A DNA stretch of 21,173 bases from JANNOG01 sp050329415 (GCA_050329415.1 JBHJOS010000045.1:1-21173), one strand, 5' to 3'. Shown: positions 5,423 through 12,728, counted from the first letter of the stretch. Translations and numbers: made by a program. The notes: generated by a model not told the origin, from the letters alone.

Positions 5423-7258
5423 TCAGGTGTCGTCGAGGACGTGGCGGAACGCGGCGAGGTTGTCGGTCGGCAGGCCCCGGGCCGTCCGCCAGGCGTGCTC
5501 GGCCCGGATGGCCGAGGCGAAGCCGCGCGCGAGGATCTCGTCGAACGACTCCTCGACGGTTCGCACCACGGCACCCAGCAGCGAGTCGAGGACGTCCTCG
5601 CCCGCGGGGCCCAGGACCGCCGACACCGGCACCCGGCCCACCAGGTACACGTCCCCCACCCGGTCGACGGCGAACGCCACGCCGGGCAGCCGGGCGTTGC
5701 GCCGCAGCAGGAGATCGTGGACCGCGCCCGGGTCGTCCTCCGGGCGACGGCACACGAAGGCCGCCGCGGACAGGGTGTGCGTGCCGGCGAGCAGGGAGAC
5801 CGTGACCGACCTCCGGCGCTCGCCCGGCACCGCCGCGACGACCTCCCCGGGGCGGGTCCCGGAGGTGTGCTCGACACCGGCGTCGGCGAGGAAGCGGACC
5901 ACCGCTGCGGCGACCGTGCCCACGCCGACGCCGACCACACCGCCGACGCCAGGACCAGGACCGACGCCGGGGCGAGGCCGGGCTGCCCCGCTCGCCCGGT
6001 CGGCCGCCGCGAGGACGCGCTCGTACACCGCTGCCGTGGCGTCCGCCGTGGCTCGCCACGAGAACCGCTCGGCGTGCCGGCGGGCTCCGGCCCCGAGCCG
6101 GGCCCGCTCCGCGGGGTCGTCCAGCAGCCGGACCAGCTCCGCCGCCCACCGGCGCGGGTCCCGGCCCGCAACGAGCACCCCGGTGACGCCGTCGGCCACG
6201 GCGGCCGGCAGCCCGCCCGCCCGGGTGGCGAGCACCGGCGTGCCACACGCCTGGGCCTCGAGGGCGACCAGGCCGAAGGACTCGTGGCGGGATGGCACGA
6301 CGACCAGGTCCGCGGCCCGGTACCAGCGGGGCAGCTCCTCCCGGGGCACCGGCCCGCGCCGGAGGACCACGTCGGCGATCCCCAGCCGCGCCGCCAGGGC
6401 GTCGAGGTCCATCGCGGGGTCCTCGGCGTCGCCGGGCCCCGACGGGCCGCCGAGAACCGCCACGGTCAGCGACGAGCGGAGGTCCCGGCGGTCAGCGACT
6501 GCGGCCGCGACCGCCTCCAGGAGCAGGTCGGGCCCCTTGTGCGCCTGGAGCCGGCCGACGAAGAGGACGACGTGCCCTCGCTCCGGCAGACCGAGCCCAC
6601 CACGGTCGGCCCTGCGTCCCGGCTCGTCCCCCGGCGCGAACAGCCCGGTGTCGACGCCGGGCGGCACCACGTGCACCCGCGCCGGCTCCGCGCCGTAGTC
6701 CCGGGTCAGGGTGGCCGCCTCGTCCGGGGTGCTGCACACGAGAGCCGCGCTGCCCCCGACCACCCGGCGCTCCCCCGCCAACCGGACGCCCGGCTCCCGC
6801 GCCCCGCCGGCCGCGTCCTTGGCGACGGCCAGGGTGTGCATGGTCTGGACCACCGGGACGCGCCACGCCGCCCCGAGGGTCAGTCCCACCTCACCCGACA
6901 ACCAGTAGTGGCCGTGGAGGACGTCGTACGGGGGCCGACCCGGCTCGACGCGGCCCACCCGGGCCAGGATCGCTGCGGCGGTCTCGGGCAGCCGGGCCGG
7001 CAGGTCCTCCTTCGCCGCGCTCGCCGGGCCGGCCACGGGCACCGGCATCACGCGGGCGCGCGCGTGCGATCCGGGCAGCGGGATCGGCTCACCCGGCTCG
7101 TCGGACCGGGTCCACACGTCCACGAGCGCCCCGGCGCCGGCGAGGTGGCGCGCCAGCTCGGCGACATAGACGTTCATCCCCCCGGCGTCGCCCGCACCCG
7201 GCGGGTCGAGCGGCGAGGTGTGGACGCTGAGCATGGCGATGCGCCGGGCGCCGGGCAC
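5423..7258 (-). CDS. mshA: Mycothiol glycosyltransferase MshA fused to a YbjN domain
   Basis: A single 611-residue frame. Residues 1-418 are MshA, the GT-B transferase that joins UDP-GlcNAc to inositol 3-phosphate in the first step of mycothiol synthesis: 'LSVHTSPL...GAGDAGGMNVYVAELARHL' (10-40), 'YDVLHGHYWLSGEVG' (111-124), 'VQTMHTLAVAKD', 'VHVVPPGVDTGLF' (195-207), 'LFVGRLQAHKGPDLLLEAV' (232-250) and the nucleotide-sugar motif 'SRHESFGLVALEAQACGTPV' (323-342). Residues about 420-446 are a Pro/Gly/Val linker. Residues 447-611 are a YbjN-type domain ('VAAAVVRFLADAGVEH...VDRVGDVYLVGRVPVSAVL...AWRTARGLPTDNLAAFRHVL'). In mycobacteria these are separate neighbours (Rv0486, Rv0487). No in-frame stop divides them. 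GTG 7258 is supported by a TACCGT -10 six bases upstream; a longer frame upstream would overlap the next gene. Confidence 0.9.
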   Translation of the reverse strand: MPGARRIAMLSVHTSPLDPPGAGDAGGMNVYVAELARHLAGAGALVDVWTRSDEPGEPIPLPGSHARARVMPVPVAGPASAAKEDLPARLPETAAAILARVGRVEPGRPPYDVLHGHYWLSGEVGLTLGAAWRVPVVQTMHTLAVAKDAAGGAREPGVRLAGERRVVGGSAALVCSTPDEAATLTRDYGAEPARVHVVPPGVDTGLFAPGDEPGRRADRGGLGLPERGHVVLFVGRLQAHKGPDLLLEAVAAAVADRRDLRSSLTVAVLGGPSGPGDAEDPAMDLDALAARLGIADVVLRRGPVPREELPRWYRAADLVVVPSRHESFGLVALEAQACGTPVLATRAGGLPAAVADGVTGVLVAGRDPRRWAAELVRLLDDPAERARLGAGARRHAERFSWRATADATAAVYERVLAAADRASGAARPRPGVGPGPGVGGVVGVGVGTVAAAVVRFLADAGVEHTSGTRPGEVVAAVPGERRRSVTVSLLAGTHTLSAAAFVCRRPEDDPGAVHDLLLRRNARLPGVAFAVDRVGDVYLVGRVPVSAVLGPAGEDVLDSLLGAVVRTVEESFDEILARGFASAIRAEHAWRTARGLPTDNLAAFRHVLDDT

Positions 7259-7270
7259 CCTCGCACGGTA
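7258..7270 (-). promoter_or_regulatory. Leaderless -10 element of mshA-ybjN
   Basis: TACCGT (minus strand, 7270-7265) is followed by six bases and GTG 7258. There is no Shine-Dalgarno sequence at usual spacing. Suggests independent transcription from the upstream five-gene cluster. Confidence 0.5.
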
Positions 7271-7276
7271 GTGGCG

Positions 7277-7324
7277 CCGACGCCGGCCGTCGGTGTCGGC
7301 CCGCGGCGGGTGCCCCCGGGGGGC
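7277..7324. terminator. Hairpins between the membrane-protein gene and mshA
   Basis: The 113-base gap holds two short inverted repeats: CCGACG/CGTCGG (7277-7282 with 7288-7293) and GCCCCC/GGGGGC (7312-7317 with 7319-7324). One could terminate the upstream cluster. Low confidence because such GC-only stems arise easily at this base composition. Confidence 0.25.
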
Positions 7325-7371
7325 GAGTCCCGCCCCCGCCCACGGCCCGCTGCCGTGCCGCGTCGTGCCGG

Positions 7372-8400
7372 TCAGGCCGTGACGACGACGAGCGCCTCGT
7401 CGCCGTCCACGTCGACCCGGACCCCCGGCCCGGCGACACCGTCGACGGCTGCCCGGACGTCGGTCGCGGTGACGAGGACCGTGGCGACCGTCGTCCCGCG
7501 CGGGGAGATCCGCGCGGTGAGGGCACCGTCGGCCAGGCGCGCCAGGACATCGGCCACGAGGCGGCGGGTCCGGGCGACGGCGTCGGAGTCCGTCGCCCGC
7601 CGTCCCTCCCCGTCGTCGAGCAGCGTGACCGTCACCCCGCGGGACCGGGCCGCATGCGCGGCCGCGGCCACCGCCTCGTCGACGAGCCGGCGGCCGTGGA
7701 GGGCGTCCCGGACGGCGGACTCCAGGCGCAGGCAGTCGGCCGCCAGCCGCGAGTCCACCGGCTCCCCCGCGGCGAGCCGAGTGAGGACGGGGACCGTCCG
7801 GCGCGCGAGGAGGGCCGTCTGCTCCTGCCGTTCCCGCTCCCGGGCCTGCAGGCCGGCGGCCATCTCCGTCGCCGCCTGCTGCTCGGCGCGAGCCCGGGTG
7901 ACCCGCTCCTCGACATCGCGGTGCACGGTCGCGGCCCCGGCCAGGACGACGACCCCGGCGGTCGGGGTGACGGTCCGATAGAGCCCCTCCGCGACCCCCC
8001 CGGCGTACTGGGCGGCCCAGGCGGTGGTGAGAACGGCCACCCCGAGTGCCGCCCCGACCGCCAGCCGGGGATGGCCGCGCACCGCGACCCCGCCCAGGGC
8101 GACCGGCACGAGACTCGGGTACCACAGGGCGTAGCCGGGGCGGCCGGGCGGCAGGACCGCCAGGACGCAGACCGCGGCCGTGACCGTGAGGGCGGTGACG
8201 ATGACCGCGTAGGGCAGCCGAAGTCCCGGCGGCGGCCACCACAGGACTGCCGTCGAGGCCAGTACCAGGAGGCCGAGCCCCAGCAGGGAGAGGGACGGGT
8301 CCACCGGCCGGGGCACCACCGAAAGGGCCAGCACCACGTGCACCGCGGTGTACAGCCACACGGCGAGGGCGAGCAGCAGCCGCAGGGGTCGGCCGGTCAC
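7372..8400 (-). CDS. Polytopic membrane protein with degenerate kinase-like C-terminus
   Basis: A 342-residue protein. Residues 1-160 form about five or six hydrophobic helices (for example 'LRLLLALAVWLYTAVHVVLAL', 'LGLGLLVLASTAVLWW', 'AVIVTALTVTAAVCVLAVL', 'AGVVVLAGAATV'). A coiled-coil-like stretch follows (161-200, 'EERVTRARAEQQAATEMAAGLQ'), then a helical and alpha/beta region (200-342) laid out like a histidine-kinase dimerisation and ATPase region. I cannot find a convincing H-box, N-box or G-boxes, so it is probably not an active kinase. GTG 8400 overlaps the TGA of the upstream kinase-like gene in a GTGA, pointing to coupled translation and a joint job. It may be a regulatory partner or a degenerate paralogue of that protein. 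Family not recognised by name. Confidence 0.7.
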   Translation of the reverse strand: MTGRPLRLLLALAVWLYTAVHVVLALSVVPRPVDPSLSLLGLGLLVLASTAVLWWPPPGLRLPYAVIVTALTVTAAVCVLAVLPPGRPGYALWYPSLVPVALGGVAVRGHPRLAVGAALGVAVLTTAWAAQYAGGVAEGLYRTVTPTAGVVVLAGAATVHRDVEERVTRARAEQQAATEMAAGLQARERERQEQTALLARRTVPVLTRLAAGEPVDSRLAADCLRLESAVRDALHGRRLVDEAVAAAAHAARSRGVTVTLLDDGEGRRATDSDAVARTRRLVADVLARLADGALTARISPRGTTVATVLVTATDVRAAVDGVAGPGVRVDVDGDEALVVVTA

Positions 8401-9698
8401 CGGACGCCGGTCCCGGGTTCGCCGTCGGGGGTCGCCGGCCAGCTGAGCACCACCGCGGTCCCCAGCCCCGGACCCGAGGTCACCTCGGCCCGTCCGCCCG
8501 CGGCTCGCATCCGGCCGAGCACGGAGACCCGGAGTCCCAGACGCCCGGGCGGCACGGTGTCCGGCCGGAAGCCGCGCCCGTCGTCGCGGACCTCCACCCG
8601 CACCGAACCGGGCTCGCGGCCGCTGTGAACCCCGATGGTCACCATGGGTGGCGCCCCGCCGGGCCGGCCATGCCGCACGCTGTTGCCCGCCGCTTCGGCC
8701 ACGGCGGCCACGACGGCGCGGGCCACTCGCTCGGGCACCCCGGGCCCCGGTTCGCCGCCATCGGCCCCGCCCGGCGGGGCAGCGGCCACCCGGATGCCCG
8801 GGTCGATCGGCGCGACCGCGGCGGCCAGGCGCGCCGCGAGGTCCCCGAGGGGGACAGGACCGCCGTTCGCCTCGCCCGAGCCGGCAGGACGGCCCCCGGC
8901 GTGGGGGTCGTGTTCGTTCAGCGCTCCCAGGGCCACCAGGGCACGCCGCGCCGCCTCGGGCACCCGCGGCGAGGCCGGGGAGCTCGCGACGAGGGCGAGC
9001 GCCGCCAGAACCCGGTCGTGGGGCACCGCGTCGGCCTCGGCCCGGGCGGCAGCCGCGACCGCCGCCGAGCGAGCAGCGGCAGCTCCGGCGGTGGCGTCGT
9101 CGACCGTGCGCACCGCGGTCGTCGCGGTCCTCACCAGCAGTGCCAGCCCCACCCCGATGACGAGCAGAAGGACGCCCTCGAGCAGGACGACCCTGGCCGG
9201 ACCCGAGCCGCCGACGTCCCCGGTGCGGTAGGACACGAAGACCGCGGCCACCGTGGCGCTGTACCCGACGCTGACGGCGAGGCTGTCCAGGGTGGCCACG
9301 GCGGCCAGCGCGGCCGGCAGGATCAACCACAGCCACGGCATTCGGGTGGCCGCGGCGGCGTCGTCGGTGACGCCCGCGGGCCAGGTGAGAACCGCGACGG
9401 CGACCGCCGCGGCGAAGCCGACCGCCGGGCTCCGCCTCGGCCGGCCCAGCACCCCGGCGGCCAGGACCGCGACGGCAGCGACCGCCACCAGGGCGAGCAC
9501 CGTGGCGTTCCACCAGGTGGCCATCGCCGGCGCCTGGGTGACGGCCCCGTGGATCCAGGCGGGTGACGTCGCCAGCACGGTCACCGCGAGCAGCCGCGCC
9601 GTGAGGCGGCGCCCCGTGTCGGTTCCCGGGGCGCGGGGGGGCAGTCCTCCCGCCGGTGGACGTGGCCGGTTCGCCCGGGAATCCGGGCGGGGGCTCAC
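8397..9698 (-). CDS. Membrane sensor histidine kinase-like protein
   Basis: A 433-residue protein with about six hydrophobic segments between residues 33 and 190, an Ala-rich coiled coil (195-222), a possible phosphoacceptor 'VPHDRVLAALALVA' (H227), and a HATPase domain with N-box 'AVAEAAGNSVRHG' (E335, N339, H343), G1 'VRDDGRGF' (370-377) and a glycine-rich end 'GLRVSVLGRMRAAGGRAEVTSGPGLGTAVVLSW' (388-420). The ATPase signature is that of NarX/DesK-like kinases. A low-complexity Gly/Pro-rich insert (261-325) separates the H-region from the ATPase. No response regulator is adjacent. GTG 9698 overlaps the stop of the DUF2516 gene (GTGA); a second in-frame GTG at 9701 is also possible. The ligand is unknown. 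Confidence 0.75.
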   Translation of the reverse strand: MSPRPDSRANRPRPPAGGLPPRAPGTDTGRRLTARLLAVTVLATSPAWIHGAVTQAPAMATWWNATVLALVAVAAVAVLAAGVLGRPRRSPAVGFAAAVAVAVLTWPAGVTDDAAAATRMPWLWLILPAALAAVATLDSLAVSVGYSATVAAVFVSYRTGDVGGSGPARVVLLEGVLLLVIGVGLALLVRTATTAVRTVDDATAGAAAARSAAVAAAARAEADAVPHDRVLAALALVASSPASPRVPEAARRALVALGALNEHDPHAGGRPAGSGEANGGPVPLGDLAARLAAAVAPIDPGIRVAAAPPGGADGGEPGPGVPERVARAVVAAVAEAAGNSVRHGRPGGAPPMVTIGVHSGREPGSVRVEVRDDGRGFRPDTVPPGRLGLRVSVLGRMRAAGGRAEVTSGPGLGTAVVLSWPATPDGEPGTGVR

Positions 9699-10021
9699 CA
9701 CCCGCCGTACGGCCCCCGGGCACCGCCCCCCCGCCCGCCGCGGTACTGGCGTACGGCGGGGCGGACGTCGACGAGGTAGACCGCGGCGGCGACGACGGTG
9801 AGAATCCCGAACAGGCTGAGGATCCACTGGAAGATCACGAAGGTGATGAGAAGCGCCACCCCGAGGATGGCCAGCCAGAAGACCTTCGTGCGCTTGCCGG
9901 CGTAGGTGAACGCCTCGGCCGGGCGGCGCGCGGCATCGACGAACGCGAATCCGGTGAGCGACAGCGCGCCGATCCCGAGCACGAGTGCGACGAGGCCCTG
10001 GAACGACCCCAACAGATCCAT
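9695..10021 (-). CDS. DUF2516 family membrane protein
   Basis: A 108-residue protein with three or four hydrophobic helices: 'GLVALVLGIGALSLTGFAFVDA' (9-30), 'KVFWLAILGVALLITFVIFQWI' (46-67) and 'LFGILTVVAAAVYLVDV' (70-86). The conserved 'AFVDAARRPAEAFTYAGKRTKVFWL' loop and the terminal 'YLVDVRPAVRQY' are typical of actinobacterial DUF2516 proteins such as M. tuberculosis Rv0476. The Gly/Arg-rich tail (95-108) is cytosolic by inference. It follows the hbhA-like gene by 16 bases, the same order as Rv0475-Rv0476, and overlaps the next gene by four bases. A TAGCCT sequence lies eight bases ahead of the ATG, so a weak internal promoter is possible. Function is unknown. Confidence 0.85.
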   Translation of the reverse strand: MDLLGSFQGLVALVLGIGALSLTGFAFVDAARRPAEAFTYAGKRTKVFWLAILGVALLITFVIFQWILSLFGILTVVAAAVYLVDVRPAVRQYRGGRGGGARGPYGGW

Positions 10022-10037
10022 GGCCCCTGAGGCTACG

Positions 10038-10823
10038 TCAGGCGGAGGGTGCCTCGTCCGGAGACTGCGCACCGGTCCCGGACTCGGACCCGGCCACGGT
10101 GGTCCGCGCGGCCCGTCGGGCAGTGGCCGACGGGCCGGACCCCGCCGGCTTGGTGTCCGGCTTGGTGGCGCGCTTCGTGGCCGCCTTCGGGGCCGGCTTC
10201 GGAGCCGCCTTCGGGGGCTCGGCGGCGGAGCCGCCGTCGGCCTCGGGCGCAGCCGGGTCGGTGGTCGCGGGCGCCGGGGGGGACGCGGCGGTGGGGACCG
10301 CCGTCCCGTCCGGGCCGTCGGTCGGCTCGGGAGGCGTGGGCACCGTCTCGCCGACCACGACGGTCGGCCGGCGCTCGTCGCCGGCGCCGCGGGCGCGGTC
10401 GAGGGTGAGAACGGCAAGGCGGACCAGCTCGCTCGTCGAGTGGCCGTCCCGGGCGCGCCGGGCGACGTCACGGCCGCGGGTGGCCATCTCCCCGTAGGCC
10501 TCCTCGACCTTGCCGGCCAGGGTCAAGGCCCGCCCCACCGCCAGGCGGGGCAAGTGCCCGGCCTCGACACCGCCGTCGCGACGCACGCGCTGGGCGAGGG
10601 CAGCACCGTGCCGGGCGGCCACGCCGACCCGGCGGGCGACCGCGTCTCCCGCGCCGAGGGCAACGTAGGCGGGGGTGGGGTCGGCCAGCTGACGGCCGAC
10701 CTCGTCGCGCAGGCTGTCGAGACCGGCGGTCAGGGTCCGCGGCAGGCGGGCGCGGACGTCCGAGAGGCGGGTCCGGCCGGTCGTGGAGGTCCCGGGGGTG
10801 GTCCGGGAGGTGGTCGTGGTCAT
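10038..10823 (-). CDS. Heparin-binding haemagglutinin (HbhA)-like protein
   Basis: A 261-residue protein. Residues 18-150 are mostly helical, with 'LSDVRARLPRTL' and 'ADPTPAYVALGAGDAVARRV' (47-66), the latter resembling the HbhA N-terminal 'ALGAADLAL' segment. After residue 150 it becomes Pro/Ala/Thr-rich and ends in an acidic-then-basic tail with PK/AK/TK repeats (204-226), like the lysine-rich heparin-binding tail of HbhA but shorter and with fewer lysines. HbhA in mycobacteria is a surface-associated adhesin that also localises to lipid inclusions. ATG 10823 overlaps the XRE gene stop as ATGA. Gene order (XRE, hbhA, DUF2516) matches Rv0474-Rv0476, which supports the call better than sequence alone. 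Adhesin function is not assured in a non-pathogen. Confidence 0.72.
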   Translation of the reverse strand: MTTTTSRTTPGTSTTGRTRLSDVRARLPRTLTAGLDSLRDEVGRQLADPTPAYVALGAGDAVARRVGVAARHGAALAQRVRRDGGVEAGHLPRLAVGRALTLAGKVEEAYGEMATRGRDVARRARDGHSTSELVRLAVLTLDRARGAGDERRPTVVVGETVPTPPEPTDGPDGTAVPTAASPPAPATTDPAAPEADGGSAAEPPKAAPKPAPKAATKRATKPDTKPAGSGPSATARRAARTTVAGSESGTGAQSPDEAPSA

Positions 10824-11269
10824 GAGTGCTGTCTCCCTGGGTCGGAGGGGTCCGGGTCGTCCCGGCGGGGCGTCCCGGCCGCCACGAAGGCGGTGTAGGT
10901 GTCGATGAGCGCCCGGCGCTGCCGGTCGTCGAGGCGGGGGTCGGCCCGGATGGCCGCCACCACTGCGCCTCGCCCGTCTCCGTCTCCGTCTCCGTCTCCG
11001 TCGAGCGTGTCCCCGGCGCCGGGAACGGGCTGGGCGTCGTCGAGCAGACCGGCCCGCGTGTACAGCGCCGACGAGGAGATCTGCAGCGCCCTGGCCAACT
11101 GCTGCAGGACGTCGGCCGAGGGCCGCCGCAGGCCCCGTTCGACCTGGCTCAGGTAGGGGTTGCTGACCCCGGCGCGGGTGGCGAGCTGGCGCAGCGACAA
11201 CTGGGCGGAGTGCCGCTGCTGGCGGAGGAAGCCGCCGAGGTCCTCGACTCGGGTCCGGTCCGTCGGCAT
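10820..11269 (-). CDS. XRE-family helix-turn-helix regulator (Rv0474-like)
   Basis: A 149-residue protein with an N-terminal XRE HTH (about 9-68): 'LGGFLRQQRHSAQLSLRQLATRAGVSNPYLSQVERGLRRPSADVLQQLARAL'. The rest is a short linker with a (GD)n stretch at 91-99, coded by a hexanucleotide repeat, and a helical C-terminal segment 'AVVAAIRADPRLDDRQRRALIDTYTAFVAA' (102-131). It is first in a run of five genes with overlaps or very short gaps, and is the likely regulator of them. ATG 11269 is fixed by a TAGCAT -10 six bases upstream, implying a leaderless mRNA, with a perfect palindrome over the spacer and -35 region; negative autoregulation is therefore likely. Matches Rv0474, upstream of hbhA in M. 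tuberculosis. Confidence 0.9.
   Translation of the reverse strand: MPTDRTRVEDLGGFLRQQRHSAQLSLRQLATRAGVSNPYLSQVERGLRRPSADVLQQLARALQISSSALYTRAGLLDDAQPVPGAGDTLDGDGDGDGDGRGAVVAAIRADPRLDDRQRRALIDTYTAFVAAGTPRRDDPDPSDPGRQHS
10975..11002. repeat. Hexanucleotide microsatellite (CGTCTC)n in the XRE gene
   Basis: Four exact CGTCTC copies plus a CGTC remnant encode the Gly-Asp run of the regulator's linker. Changes in copy number would keep the frame and alter linker length by two residues per unit. Confidence 0.95.
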
Positions 11270-11281
11270 GCCCTGATGCTA
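11269..11281 (-). promoter_or_regulatory. Leaderless -10 element of the XRE operon
   Basis: TAGCAT (minus strand, 11281-11276) then six bases, then ATG 11269. The operator palindrome begins one base upstream of the -10. With a 17-base spacer the -35 position (11304-11299, GCAAGC) lies inside the palindrome. Confidence 0.6.
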
Positions 11282-11282
11282 G

Positions 11283-11309
11283 CAAGAGCAAGCACTATGC
11301 TTGCTCTTG
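11283..11309. promoter_or_regulatory. Operator-like perfect palindrome upstream of the XRE gene
   Basis: Perfect 12-bp inverted repeat, CAAGAGCAAGCA (11283-11294) and TGCTTGCTCTTG (11298-11309), around CTA. Each arm itself holds two CAAG-type submotifs, so two dimers or one dimer with extended contacts could bind. It covers the promoter spacer and -35 region of the XRE gene, an ideal repressor position. Binding by the adjacent XRE protein is inferred. Confidence 0.75.
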
Positions 11310-11383
11310 TTGGCCGTGATCTGTGGCACATGCCCGGTCGAGGTCGTCGTGGCGAACAGGTCCCGTCCCCCGATCGTTGCGTC

Positions 11384-11403
11384 CTGCAAATTGCAGACTG
11401 CAA
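11384..11403. repeat. Second palindrome CTGCAA-A-TTGCAG with an extra half-site
   Basis: CTGCAA (11384-11389) and TTGCAG (11391-11396) form a perfect repeat about one central A, followed by another CTGCAA at 11398-11403. It lies about 115 bases upstream of the XRE start and 70 bases beyond the APC permease stop. Role unknown; possibly a further regulator site. AT-richer than its surroundings. Confidence 0.5.
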
Positions 11404-11474
11404 CGAGTCGGCCAGGAACCCCGGACCGCCGGAGACCGCGGCCGACCCGCGGCCGACCCGCAGCCGATTCCGGG

Positions 11475-12704
11475 TCAGAGCAATGACGAGGCGAGGGCGC
11501 CGGTCAGCATCAGGCACCCGAGGAGCCCGAGGGCTGCGACGCCGCGTCCTGCGATCCCCGGCAGCCGCAGCGCCGAGGCGTTGGCGACGGCGTAGTACAC
11601 GAGCACCGTGGCGGCGCTGACGGCGACGGCGGTCAGCACGCCGCCGACGAGGACGACCATCGCCACCGCCACTCCGACCAGGAGGTCCGCCCGGTGCGGC
11701 GTTCCGCGCCCCGGGTGCACGCGTCCCAGCAGAGCCGGGATCTCGCCGGTCCGTGACATGGCGAGCAGGACCCGGCTCACTCCCGCCTGGACCCCCAGGG
11801 CGACCGCGGTCGCGGCCGCCGCCCCGGCAACCGCCACCGCGAGCGAGACGGGCGGACCCAGTGGGCGGGCGAGGTCGGCCACCGGGGTGGTGGTCCCCGC
11901 CGCGGCGGCCACCCCGAGCACCGCCAGGGCCGTGGCCACGACGAGCACGTACAGCGCGAAGGCCACCGCGAAGGCCACCGCCACCGCCCGCGGGATGGTC
12001 CGTTCCGGGTCCCGGACCTCCTCGCCGAGGGTGGCAATCCGCGCATACCCGGCGAACGCGAGGAAGAACAGCCCCGCGGCGACCAGGACGCCGCCCGCGG
12101 TCGCCGGGACGCCTGCCGCAGCGTCCGCGGCCGGCGCCGGCCCGCCGGAGCCGGCCCCCGCGCGGGCGCCGGTCACCAGGGCCGCCGCGGTGACGGCGAC
12201 GAGCACCGCGAGGACGGCGGCGACCAGCCAGCGGCTGGCCGCGGCCGTGCGCGTCACCCCGAGGACGTTGGCGGTGGTCACGGCGAGGACCACGGCGAGC
12301 GCGACGGCGGTCGTGACGAGGCGGGAGTCCTCGTCCGTGACCGCCGCCACGGACAGGCCGACGGTGAGGGCGGCGGCCGCCGCCGAGGCCACCTTGCCGA
12401 CGACGAAGCACCAGCCGGCCAGCGAGCCCGCGAGGGGGTGGAGCAGCTCACGGCCCCAGTGGTAGGCCCCGCCGCTCACCGGGAACCGGGCGGCCAGCCG
12501 AGCGGCGGAGGTGGCGTTGCACGCGGCCACCGTCGCCGCGAGCAGCAGGGACAGCAGGACCCAGCGGCCGGCCTGGGCGGTGGCGGGGCCGGCGACGACG
12601 AACACGCCGGTGCCGACCATGCCACCGAGGCCCAGGGCCACGGCGTCGAGGGGACCCAGTCGGCGGGGCAGCGCAGCCGGGGCAGTGGCGGGGCGGGAGC
12701 TCAC
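11475..12704 (-). CDS. APC-superfamily amino acid permease
   Basis: A 409-residue polytopic membrane protein with about eleven or twelve hydrophobic helices. The start 'LGPLDAVALGLGGMVGTGVFVVAGPATAQAG' (14-44) is the APC TM1 signature with the unwound GxG segment that binds the amino group. 'FPVSGGAYHWGRELLHPLAG' and 'VGKVASAAAAALTVG' follow as TM2/TM3, then 'FFLAFAGYARIATLGEEVRDPERTIPRAV' (TM6-loop), and 'LLAMSRTGEIPALLGRVHPGRGTPHRADLLVG' (TM8-9 loop). Substrate cannot be told from sequence. GTG 12704 leaves a short basic cytosolic N-terminus; the Shine-Dalgarno sequence is weak. Preceded by rsiG with 71 bases containing a GGGCC-rich stretch, so co-transcription is uncertain. Confidence 0.88.
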   Translation of the reverse strand: MSSRPATAPAALPRRLGPLDAVALGLGGMVGTGVFVVAGPATAQAGRWVLLSLLLAATVAACNATSAARLAARFPVSGGAYHWGRELLHPLAGSLAGWCFVVGKVASAAAAALTVGLSVAAVTDEDSRLVTTAVALAVVLAVTTANVLGVTRTAAASRWLVAAVLAVLVAVTAAALVTGARAGAGSGGPAPAADAAAGVPATAGGVLVAAGLFFLAFAGYARIATLGEEVRDPERTIPRAVAVAFAVAFALYVLVVATALAVLGVAAAAGTTTPVADLARPLGPPVSLAVAVAGAAAATAVALGVQAGVSRVLLAMSRTGEIPALLGRVHPGRGTPHRADLLVGVAVAMVVLVGGVLTAVAVSAATVLVYYAVANASALRLPGIAGRGVAALGLLGCLMLTGALASSLL

Positions 12705-12728
12705 GGCCCCAGAGTGGCCGTTCTCGGC

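Noticed and set aside
4973..7981. 1002-residue open frame on the plus strand
   Set aside because: Antisense to gpm1, mshA-ybjN and the membrane gene, with Arg/Pro/Ser-rich shadow composition and no recognisable motif.
7259..8359. Extension of MshA to ATG 8359 (978 residues)
   Set aside because: The extra residues are antisense-like shadow of the neighbouring membrane-protein gene on the same strand in another frame. The MshA N-terminus and a -10 element place the start at 7258.
9656..10030. Plus-strand 124-residue ORF over the DUF2516 gene
   Set aside because: It is antisense to DUF2516, whose transmembrane pattern and overlaps with neighbours are convincing.
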